This document shows, in pieces, positions 53,401-60,645 of a stretch of DNA of 64,000 nt. The first letter of the stretch is position 1; the number at the start of each line of letters is the position of its first letter. The DNA comes from Ardenticatenaceae bacterium (GTDB lineage Bacteria > Chloroflexota > Anaerolineae > Promineifilales > Promineifilaceae): the NCBI GenBank assembly GCA_030065875.1, contig JASJCR010000015.1, forward strand, positions 1 to 64,000, read 5' to 3'. Made by a program: the position numbers and the translations under genes. Under the pieces are notes generated by a model. That model saw nothing but the letters and a program-made list of their open reading frames with translations. It had not been told where the DNA came from and ran no database searches.

Positions 53401-54322
53401 CCGTTGTTTGAACCAGTAAAGAAATGAGAAAAGTGGAAACAATCAAAACAACCGGAAAAGAGGCAAGCAAGATTTGGCGTGGGCCGTAGCGGGTTTGCTC
53501 GGGGGCCGTATTGCGCAAGGCAACCAAAAAAATCAGCACAAAGGCAAAAAGACCAACGCCCAGACCTAGCTGAGGACCGCGACTGCCAGACCACCAGATG
53601 GCGATCAGCTGCACCGCCAGGGCAAAGATGTAGATTGATGAGCGGACCACATCGGCCGGATTGAGATCCTCATCCATTAAGATATTGGCAAACGAGGTAA
53701 TGATCCGGCTAATGGTGAGGGGGACGGCCATGATCAAATATGCGGCAATGAAGATGGCATTTCCCATGTGGCCGGCGATTCGATTTTGTACATCACCACC
53801 CCATGGGAGAGGATCAAGACCGAAGCGCTGCAGCATGCCGTAAAGCGCAATCGGCAGGCTAACGAGGATAACGGTCGTGATCAGCCGATCAATTTGATTG
53901 TCTCTACGGATCGTATGGGCTGCCAGGGCAAATATAACAATATAGGAAAGGGTAGTATACGTTCCCTGCAGCCGCTGATAAGATCCGGCCCAGCTGACGC
54001 GCGGCGTCACCGAGAAGGCGGTAGACAGCAGATAGATGACAACCAGGGTAAATATGGGCAGCACAAACGGCATACGCCACACGCTGCCAGGGTTTTGCGG
54101 GGCCAGCCAGGTTGAAGCATTCCGCCAACCCTGCAAATCAATTATTTTGACCAGCCAAACCGCAATCAAGACCACCGCGATTGAGCGGATTAAGGTCAAT
54201 TTGTCCGGTTCAAAAACCCGATCTGAATGGACGTTAAAAAAAAGCGGGGCGATCACCAGGGAGAGTAGACACCCGATTTCGATTAGGCTGTCACACCATA
54301 TCGTTAATTTCGTTTTAGACAT
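50414..54322 (-). CDS. Giant O-antigen-ligase-like protein with C-terminal TPR domain
   Basis: A 1302-residue membrane protein from ATG 54322; an upstream in-frame ATG at 54370 lies inside heptad repeats. The first ~500 residues hold about 12 segments with a Wzy/WaaL-like periplasmic loop ([38 protein letters not shown]). A second membrane block spans about 540-970 with several more segments. The C-terminal ~300 residues carry TPR-like repeats ([67 protein letters not shown]). The fusion of ligase-type, extra membrane and TPR parts is long even for this family. It probably builds or exports the surface polymer. Confidence 0.85.
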   Translation of the reverse strand: [1302 protein letters not shown]

Positions 54323-54331
54323 AAAGAAATT

Positions 54332-54398
54332 TGATTTACCAATAACCAATAACCAATAATCAATAACCAATAGCCAATAATCAATAACTATTAATTTT
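54332..54398. repeat. AATNNNC heptad array upstream of the O-antigen-ligase gene
   Basis: Words AATAACC, AATAACC, AATAATC, AATAACC, AATAGCC, AATAATC, AATAACT in 7-bp register. They lie in the leader (minus strand) of the giant gene and could be read as an N-terminal extension in frame. Confidence 0.9.
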
Positions 54399-54657
54399 GG
54401 TCCTAGTACTAAAGTGGATATTACCTGATGGCGAATAGTTCTCCAAGTGTACCTTGGGACTATTTAAATTAATGGATATGGGAAATACTTGACATAAAGT
54501 AAAACTGATTTATTTTTGAGAAAATTGCTAATTGCTAATTGCTAATTGCTAATTGCTAATTGCTAATTGCTAATTGCTAATTGCTAAAATGCTGAAATAC
54601 TGAAATGCTGCTAAACTTCTGTAGGAAACTATTTTATTCAGGTTTAAGGAAATAGGT
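54399..54657 (+). promoter_or_regulatory. Spacer with promoter and ATTGCTA array before the small membrane gene
   Basis: TTGACA (54489-54494), 16-bp spacer, TATTTT (54511-54516), then an (ATTGCTA)x9 array at 54524-54586 in the transcribed leader. The phrase around the -35 is shared with 35501. Beyond this I see nothing else in the spacer. Confidence 0.55.
54524..54586. repeat. Perfect (ATTGCTA)9 heptad array
   Basis: Nine exact 7-bp units. The minus-strand reading TAGCAAT fits the AATNNNC family. Confidence 0.97.
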
Positions 54658-55053
54658 ATGGCTAATTTTTTGGTAAGCTTTCATGATGGCATTCGCTGGA
54701 TTGTCGTGCTTCTCATTTTAATTGTACTGATCAAATCACTAGTTGGATGGCTGGGCAAACAATCTTATACCAAGCTGGATCGCCAACTGTGGATGGGTTT
54801 GGTTAACGCCGTGGGCATTCAGTTTATACTGGGATTGGTAATATTAATTTGGCGCATGATCGATTTCGGTTTTATTCGAACTCATTGGGAGCATGCTGTT
54901 ACCAATATTATTGCGGTCGGGGTGATTATGTATGCCGCTCGATTTAAGAAGTTGGAGGATACCCTGCATCATCGGAATAAATTTTTTGCGGTTTTGGCAT
55001 CAACACTCCTAATTTTTGTTGCTGTTTCAACAGTAAACGGCTGGTCTTTTTAA
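54658..55053 (+). CDS. Four-segment membrane protein of unknown function
   Basis: A 131-residue protein with about four hydrophobic segments at roughly residues 13-33, 50-67, 79-99 and 108-127. One conserved-looking His pair sits in HWEHAVTNIIAVG, and another in LHHRNKFF. It has the size and layout of small heme- or quinone-binding membrane proteins (b561-like), but no clear motif was recognised. It precedes two isoprenoid-related genes by 105 bp and might share their promoter. Confidence 0.72.
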   Translation: MANFLVSFHDGIRWIVVLLILIVLIKSLVGWLGKQSYTKLDRQLWMGLVNAVGIQFILGLVILIWRMIDFGFIRTHWEHAVTNIIAVGVIMYAARFKKLEDTLHHRNKFFAVLASTLLIFVAVSTVNGWSF

Positions 55054-55157
55054 TTTGTTGGACCCATTTGCAAAAACGACCTCTCCTGATTAAATTTACC
55101 TTTGGGAAAGGGTGAATTTGTTTATATAAATAATGAACACAACACCATTGGAGGAAA

Positions 55158-56243
55158 GTGTCTGACATAAATATCAATCCTGAGCAAGCCGCTTTTTTGC
55201 ATGATCGGCTCAACCGCGTGGCCCGCACCTTTGCGCTGCTTCCCCCCTTTCTTGAAGCCAATTTAGGTGCAGTCATGTCGGCCGCCTATCTGGTGTGTCG
55301 CGTTGTGGATAGCATTGAAGATTGCCAAGAATCGTTTGCCTGGAAGCAGCAGCGATTTAATGAAGTGCGCTCCTTGCTGAGTGATCCGATGCAGATGGAC
55401 GATATTTTGACGCTCTGGACTGAGCTGGATTGGCCGGGGTTAAACCCGGATGAAACAGCCCTCATGAAGCTGCCCGATGCGGCAACACTGTGGGAAATTT
55501 ACGGAGGTATCCCTGATAAATACCGTCAAATAATCGGTTTTTGGGTCACCGAAATGGCCGACGGCATGGAAGGCACCCTGAACCCGGCCGCTGCCCCGCA
55601 CGTCATCAAAGAGGGGAACGTGCTGGTACTGCGCGAATTAGAGGATTACAACAAATACTGCTATTACGTCGCCGGTACGGTCGGGTATTTACAAACGGAG
55701 CTTCTGCAGGCGTTTTATCAATTTTCTGATGACGTGGCCGACACGCTGCGCAATTACAGCCTTTCGTTCAGTTTGGGGTTACAAAAAACCAACATCGTAA
55801 AAGATTTTCTCGATGATTTAAATCGCGGCATGTGCTATTTGCCATACTCCTGGCTAAAAGAAGTGCAGAAAAAGCCGCTGGTGACCCAGGGGGCGGCCCC
55901 AATTTGGATTCAAAACGTCTTGGTTGATGTAAAAAATGTGCTTGATGAAGCGGTTGAGTACATATCAACCTTGCCTTACAAAGTAAATGGGGTCAGGCAG
56001 GCGACATTGATGTGCCTGCTGCCGGCGTATCAGACCATTTTGCTGGCGGCCGAAAAATCACGTCTTCTGTTTACTCAGAAACATCACGTCAAAATATCGC
56101 ATAAAGTTTTGGCCACCTGCTTTGAAGATGCGCAGGCGTTTTCAGCCAACAACCAGCTGCTCAGACAGTATCAGGCGCAAATTCATGAGCGTTTTGAAAA
56201 TTTACTGTTAAAGCCTGACTCCATCAAAGCGGTGAACGCCTAA
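55158..56243 (+). CDS. Squalene/phytoene synthase family protein
   Basis: A 361-residue head-to-head prenyl synthase. The first aspartate-rich motif DSIED is at residues 51-55, and the second is in NIVKDFLDDLNRGMCYLP (about 213-230), with YCYYVAGTVGYL matching the squalene-synthase motif around 165-177. It probably condenses two farnesyl or geranylgeranyl diphosphates to squalene or phytoene. Length is close to that of squalene synthases. A GGAGG stands only 3 nt before the GTG start. A reductase-type flavoprotein follows 45 bp later. Confidence 0.88.
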   Translation: MSDININPEQAAFLHDRLNRVARTFALLPPFLEANLGAVMSAAYLVCRVVDSIEDCQESFAWKQQRFNEVRSLLSDPMQMDDILTLWTELDWPGLNPDETALMKLPDAATLWEIYGGIPDKYRQIIGFWVTEMADGMEGTLNPAAAPHVIKEGNVLVLRELEDYNKYCYYVAGTVGYLQTELLQAFYQFSDDVADTLRNYSLSFSLGLQKTNIVKDFLDDLNRGMCYLPYSWLKEVQKKPLVTQGAAPIWIQNVLVDVKNVLDEAVEYISTLPYKVNGVRQATLMCLLPAYQTILLAAEKSRLLFTQKHHVKISHKVLATCFEDAQAFSANNQLLRQYQAQIHERFENLLLKPDSIKAVNA

Positions 56244-56288
56244 AAGGCCGGGCATTTTCCCAAAACACCCGGAAAAACGTAACGTTCC

Positions 56289-57503
56289 ATGAACAGTGTT
56301 CAACAACAAGATGTGATTATTATCGGTGCCGGACCCAGCGGGGCAACGGCCGCTTATTTTTTAGCTCAGGCGGGTTTGCAGGTCCTGCTGCTCGATAAAG
56401 CGACCTTTCCGCGAGAAAAAACCTGTGGAGATGGGTTGACCCCTCGAGCAATTGGGGTTCTGGAGGAGTTGGGCCTGGTGGACGATATCCGCCGAGAAGG
56501 GTGCCAGATGGATGAAGCAACCGTCTTCGCCCCAAATGGTTCAAAAGTCACGACCCAAATGCCCGAACGGGATGATGTGCCCTCGATGATGCTGGCGATC
56601 CCTCGCTTGAAGCTCGACAATTTGATCTTGCAAAAGGCGCTTTCAGCTGGGGCACATTTGCTTGAAGGGTTTAACGTTCAGGATGTAGAGATGCAGGAAA
56701 ACGGGGTGACCGTGATCGGCCGTCAAAACGGCCGCACAACCCGCGTTCACGGCCGCATGGGTATCATCGCCGTGGGGGCCGGGATGGGTCTGCTAAAACG
56801 GCTCGGCATCTTAAAAGAAACGCCGCTTTTGACCCTGGCCGCCCGCACCTATTATGAAGATATTCAAGATTTGAGCGGCCGTTTTGAATTTTATTTTGAA
56901 GGAATTCCTCTGCCCGGTTACGGATGGATATTCCCCCTCTCAGAAACGACAGCCAACATCGGCGCCGGTATATTTGAAGTGCGCGGCCGGAGCCGCCAGC
57001 AGAGCGCCCAGGCGGTCCTGGAACAGTTTATTCAGCTGCCTAAAGTAAAACACATGCTCGCCCATGCCAAACAGGTTGGGCCGGTGCGCGGGTTTCCCAT
57101 CCGCACCGACTTTGCCAGAGCGCCCACCTATGCTCAGAACGTGCTTTTGGTCGGCGAGGCGGCCGGATTGGTCAACCCCTTGACCGGTGAAGGGATCGAT
57201 TATGCGCTGGAGTCTGGCAAAATGGCGGCCGAACAGATGATCCAGATGTTTGCCGCCGCTGATTTTTCGGTGAACCAACTTCAGAATTACGACAAAAAAC
57301 TGCGAGATCATTTTCACAGTCAGGTGGTATTTTGTGAACGGATTCGGGATTGGTATTTGCACAAACCGATCATCAATCGCCTGGTTCGAGTGGCTCAGCG
57401 TAGGGATCAATTTCGCGAGTTGTTTACCGATATTGTGTTGGGGAATGTCGCCGCCAAAGAAGCGATGAACGTCAAGACGGTGCTGCAGATCTTGTTTACA
57501 TAG
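56289..57503 (+). CDS. Geranylgeranyl reductase family flavoprotein
   Basis: A 404-residue FAD-dependent oxidoreductase. The FAD dinucleotide motif IIGAGPSGATAAYFLAQAG is at residues 11-29, followed by CGDGLTPRAIGVLEELG with the family cysteine, then PGYGWIFPLSETTANIGAG, and GEAAGLVNPLTGEGIDYALESG. It likely saturates isoprenoid side chains of quinones, lipids or chlorophyll-like pigments. Its tandem position with the squalene/phytoene synthase suggests a shared isoprenoid product. Confidence 0.88.
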   Translation: MNSVQQQDVIIIGAGPSGATAAYFLAQAGLQVLLLDKATFPREKTCGDGLTPRAIGVLEELGLVDDIRREGCQMDEATVFAPNGSKVTTQMPERDDVPSMMLAIPRLKLDNLILQKALSAGAHLLEGFNVQDVEMQENGVTVIGRQNGRTTRVHGRMGIIAVGAGMGLLKRLGILKETPLLTLAARTYYEDIQDLSGRFEFYFEGIPLPGYGWIFPLSETTANIGAGIFEVRGRSRQQSAQAVLEQFIQLPKVKHMLAHAKQVGPVRGFPIRTDFARAPTYAQNVLLVGEAAGLVNPLTGEGIDYALESGKMAAEQMIQMFAAADFSVNQLQNYDKKLRDHFHSQVVFCERIRDWYLHKPIINRLVRVAQRRDQFRELFTDIVLGNVAAKEAMNVKTVLQILFT

Positions 57504-57504
57504 G

Positions 57505-57600
57505 CATTAGCTCGGCGCTGCGCGCCTGTCAGCTATTAGCCATCAGCTCGGCGCTGCGCGCCTTTTAGCGATTAGCTTGGCGCTGCGCGCCTCTCAGCAT
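57505..57600. repeat. Three tandem GC hairpin repeats (GGCGCTGCGCGCC)
   Basis: Three copies of TTAGCTYGGCGCTGCGCGCCTNTYAGC, each a hairpin with a GGCGC/GCGCC stem. Located between convergent genes, with the last copy encoding the C-terminus of the GT4 protein (NAERRAAPS). Same element family as 30010 and 45018. Confidence 0.8.
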
Positions 57601-58711
57601 TTAGACTGGGGTTGAGCACCTCATCGTATATTTTTTCTACCCGGTTGGCCATCACATCAACCGTAAATTCGCGGTGGAGTCTATCTCGCCCAGCCGCTCC
57701 CATTTTTTGCCTCAGTTCCTGATCGGCGAGCAATTTGTTTAAGGCCCCGGCCAACGCAGCGGGATCCATCGGGGGCACAACAAAGCCGGTTTCACCATGC
57801 TGCACCACAAACGAGGTTCCAGTTTGCAGTTCGGTGGTGACACACGGTAGACCGGCCGCCATCGCTTCGAGCTGCACAATGCCAAACGCCTCCGCCCGGG
57901 AGTTGGATGGGAGGCAAAAGATGTCGGCCGCTTGATAAAGACGCGGCAAATCTTCATAGGAGATATCACCCAGGAAGCGCACTCGATCCTGTACTCCACA
58001 CTCTTCCGTAAGCTGCTGCCACGCCGCGCTTTCCGGTCCGTGACCGCCGATTAGCAAATCCGCATCCGGTATATCGATCATGGCCCTGATCAGCGTATCA
58101 ACCCCTTTGTAATAGCGATGTCGCCCCATAAACAAAATGCGCGGCCGCTTGTCTTTGGGGAACAATGGTTTGGCCAGCTCAAAAGGAAGCGGATTGATTC
58201 CCAAGGGGACCACGCGACATTTGTGGGCCAGCGGCTGCAGAAACGGGGAGCTTTTAATATATTGGGGGCTCGCGGCCAGGATGCAGTCAGCCGCTTTGAG
58301 CACCCGTTTTAGCAGCGGCTTATAAAATTTAAGGATATGCTGCTGTTTGGTGACGTCCGCCTGGTAGGAGATGACAAACGGTCTTTTGGGGCGCGAGATC
58401 AATTGCGCAAACAGCTGACTAACTTCTCCCACCGGGTAGGGGAACTGTAGATGGGTGATGTCCGGCCGGCGGCGGGCTAAAATCAGCGGCAGCGAGAGGC
58501 TGAGCGGGGTAGAGGCCACGGTGGCCAGACGGCCAGCTCTGGTCACGCGGACGCCGTTGATCATTTCTTCAGCAGGAAGATCGGCCGGATTGGTCACCAA
58601 TACTTCACTTTGATGCCCTTTGGCCACTTGCGCCTCTGCCAGCCATTGGATATGGTTCTCAATACCCCCAAAGATGGGGTTGTAATCTTTATAAACGTGA
58701 ACAATATGCAC
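57572..58711 (-). CDS. Glycosyltransferase family 4
   Basis: A GT-B fold glycosyltransferase of family 4, 379 residues from GTG 58711, chosen because GAGGAG precedes it (58720-58725 region) at good spacing. N-terminal HIVHVYKDYNPIFGGIENHIQWLAEA carries the acceptor GGIE motif. The donor site has PRILFMGRHRYYKGVDTLIRAM and the EX7E motif EAFGIVQLE (about residues 270-278). It transfers a sugar from a nucleotide sugar to a surface glycan. The C-terminal residues are derived from the repeat hairpins. A decayed duplicate lies just upstream. Confidence 0.92.
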   Translation of the reverse strand: MHIVHVYKDYNPIFGGIENHIQWLAEAQVAKGHQSEVLVTNPADLPAEEMINGVRVTRAGRLATVASTPLSLSLPLILARRRPDITHLQFPYPVGEVSQLFAQLISRPKRPFVISYQADVTKQQHILKFYKPLLKRVLKAADCILAASPQYIKSSPFLQPLAHKCRVVPLGINPLPFELAKPLFPKDKRPRILFMGRHRYYKGVDTLIRAMIDIPDADLLIGGHGPESAAWQQLTEECGVQDRVRFLGDISYEDLPRLYQAADIFCLPSNSRAEAFGIVQLEAMAAGLPCVTTELQTGTSFVVQHGETGFVVPPMDPAALAGALNKLLADQELRQKMGAAGRDRLHREFTVDVMANRVEKIYDEVLNPSLNAERRAAPS

Positions 58712-59037
58712 AAAACTTCTCCTCAAGCCGATCTTAGTCAATCTTGACCGCTTGGTTTCCTAATTGCCATGGGGAATTTCCGAATAAGACGCGCGGGTTG
58801 ACATTAGATTGACGGACATCATTTTCGCATATAGTAGATGAAGCCACAGATAAAGATCAATAGGCAATTGGTTGAAAAGGTCAGAGAAAAGAGCGGTCAA
58901 ATTAATAACCGGTACTTCAGTCCTATGACTTTTGGTCACTTGCGCCCCCGGCAGCCATTAGATATCGTTCTCAATATCAATGCGTTAAAATCTGCAAAGA
59001 CGTACATCATTTTCTTTTTTACTTCAGGAGTTTCTTT
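58712..59037. promoter_or_regulatory. Divergent intergenic region containing a decayed gene fragment
   Basis: This 326-bp spacer separates the divergent GT4 and flippase genes. TTGACG (58809-58814) and TATAGT (58830-58835) with a 15-bp spacer are a weak promoter candidate. AGGAG at 59026 precedes the TTG start of the flippase. The pseudogene noted at 58900-59010 occupies much of the remainder. Confidence 0.4.
58900..59010 (-). pseudogene. Remnant of a GT4 glycosyltransferase gene 5' end
   Basis: Read on the minus strand it translates to DIEND-I-stop-WLPGAQVTKSHRTEVPV, alignable with GIENHIQWLAEAQVAKGHQSEVLV of the GT4 protein next to it. DNA is about 80-85 percent alike over some 45 bp. An in-frame stop and a 7-bp deletion in the preceding VYKDYNPIFGG codons inactivate it. 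It appears to be a degraded tandem duplicate of the start of the neighbouring gene. Confidence 0.75.
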
Positions 59038-60612
59038 TTGGCCGAAGAAAATCAGCAGACCAGCGAATTGGATGATCTTTCATCTCCCTCCCCGCGAAAG
59101 GAGTATTCACTGCGCTCAGCTTTTGTCTGGGGGCAGGTTGGTCGCGTATTGGAAATCTCCGCCAATATAGCCTATTCGATTTTTGTCATACGGCTGCTGA
59201 GCCCTGCTGAATATGGTCTTTATTCGATTATTTGGAGTATTGTCAACACCTCAATATTATTTATTTCCTTGGGGATGGAGGAATCGGTTACGCGCTACAC
59301 TCAGTCGATTTTGCATCGCGAAGGGCATGCTCTCGGCCGATTTCAGCGGCTTTTTATGCGGGAACGCGTGTTGATTAGTTTGGCGGCCGGCATCTTGATT
59401 TTCTTAGGGGCACCCTTGCTTAGCAGCTGGATGCAAACACCCCGGATTCTGGATAGTCGATGGATTTTATCAGGTTTAGTCTTCTTTTTTAGCATCTGGA
59501 ATCTTTTCTCGTCGATGTATGTCGCAAATTTACGGATGCGAGATTATACGTTTGTGCGCTTGGTGAATCAGCTGCTCAACCTTTGCTTTGCCTTAGCCGG
59601 TTTTTACTGGCTCGGTCAGCGGGCGGAAGTAGCCCTGGGCGGCATGATCATCAGCTTTGTAATCGGCAACCTCCTGTTTTTGCCGCTGCTTCTCGATCGG
59701 TATCACCCTTCAGAAAAGAAAAAACTCAAAAGAGAACCATTTGATGATCAACCCGTGCGGCGCTACGGGCTTTCACTGTGGTTGACCAATCTGGCCACCT
59801 ATGGTTTGGCTTCGCAAATCGATGTTCTCCTGATTGCCGGTCTGCTGGCCAGCCAGGAACTAGTCAGTTTTTACAATGTGCCCCTTATTTTCCTGGCCAA
59901 AGTGACAACGGTGATTACCGGCTGGCAGGCGATTATGCTGCCAGCCACGACGCGGGTGTTTGAAATGCACGGTTTATCCGGTTTACGGACGCAATTTACG
60001 CTTTACATGCGCGTAAATTTGCTGCTTCTGTTTCCCCTTTTTGCCTTTATCATCGGTCACGCCTCGCAGCTGTTGGTGCTTCTTTTCCGTGAAGTTTATC
60101 TGCCGGCGGCCCCTAACCTGGTGTTAATGGCTTTGTTTTCAGCGGTTTCAGCGGCCGCGGCGGCGAACATCGCCCAGCCGTTTTTATATGTATTAAATCG
60201 TCAAAATACCGTTCTGGTGCTGCGCATTGCGGCCGGTATTTTAAACATTGTCCTCGATATTATTTTTATCCCATTTTTCGGGGTGATGGGTGCGGTATTG
60301 GGTACCGGGATCAGCAATTTGGTCGTCCATTCGGCCGAACTTTTTTTGGTTATAAGGGCCCAGGCCGCTCGCATTCCGTGGCTGTTTGTTTTTAAAACCG
60401 GAATTTGTGCTGCGGCTGCGCTTTGGCCGACCTTGTACCTGCCTGGAGATGGATGGTTTAATCTGATTGCTGACGGTTTGCTTTATGGCCTTGTGTTTGC
60501 CGTTTTAGCTTATTTGGCCCGGCTGGTGCGGCCGGATGAAATTGAGTTGATAAGCCGGGCAATTCCTATGGTAGGAACTTTATTTAGCCGTTTGGGATGG
60601 CGGCCAAAATAA
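59038..60612 (+). CDS. Polysaccharide flippase (Wzx/MATE-like, oligosaccharide flippase)
   Basis: A 524-residue polytopic membrane protein with about 12-14 hydrophobic segments, of the polysaccharide-biosynthesis exporter superfamily. It begins at TTG 59038 with AGGAG 7 nt upstream. Recognisable are QVGRVLEISANIAYSIFVIRLLSPAEYGLYSIIWSI near the start, a family hallmark, and late membrane segments with AGILNIVLDIIFIPFFGVMGAVLGTGISNLV. It likely moves lipid-linked glycan units to the outer face of the membrane. It fits the surrounding glycan cluster. Confidence 0.9.
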   Translation: MAEENQQTSELDDLSSPSPRKEYSLRSAFVWGQVGRVLEISANIAYSIFVIRLLSPAEYGLYSIIWSIVNTSILFISLGMEESVTRYTQSILHREGHALGRFQRLFMRERVLISLAAGILIFLGAPLLSSWMQTPRILDSRWILSGLVFFFSIWNLFSSMYVANLRMRDYTFVRLVNQLLNLCFALAGFYWLGQRAEVALGGMIISFVIGNLLFLPLLLDRYHPSEKKKLKREPFDDQPVRRYGLSLWLTNLATYGLASQIDVLLIAGLLASQELVSFYNVPLIFLAKVTTVITGWQAIMLPATTRVFEMHGLSGLRTQFTLYMRVNLLLLFPLFAFIIGHASQLLVLLFREVYLPAAPNLVLMALFSAVSAAAAANIAQPFLYVLNRQNTVLVLRIAAGILNIVLDIIFIPFFGVMGAVLGTGISNLVVHSAELFLVIRAQAARIPWLFVFKTGICAAAALWPTLYLPGDGWFNLIADGLLYGLVFAVLAYLARLVRPDEIELISRAIPMVGTLFSRLGWRPK

Positions 60613-60645
60613 AGTCTCATAGTTGTAAAGAAATTAATAATCATT

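Noticed and set aside
54323..54370. N-terminal 16-residue extension of the O-antigen-ligase protein
   Set aside because: It is encoded by AATNNNC heptad repeats; the ATG at 54322 begins the family-like sequence.
58838..59170. Open frame of 110 codons on the plus strand before the flippase
   Set aside because: It overlaps the decayed GT4 fragment and the flippase start in another frame, has no ribosome-binding site, and its sequence looks like translated non-coding DNA.
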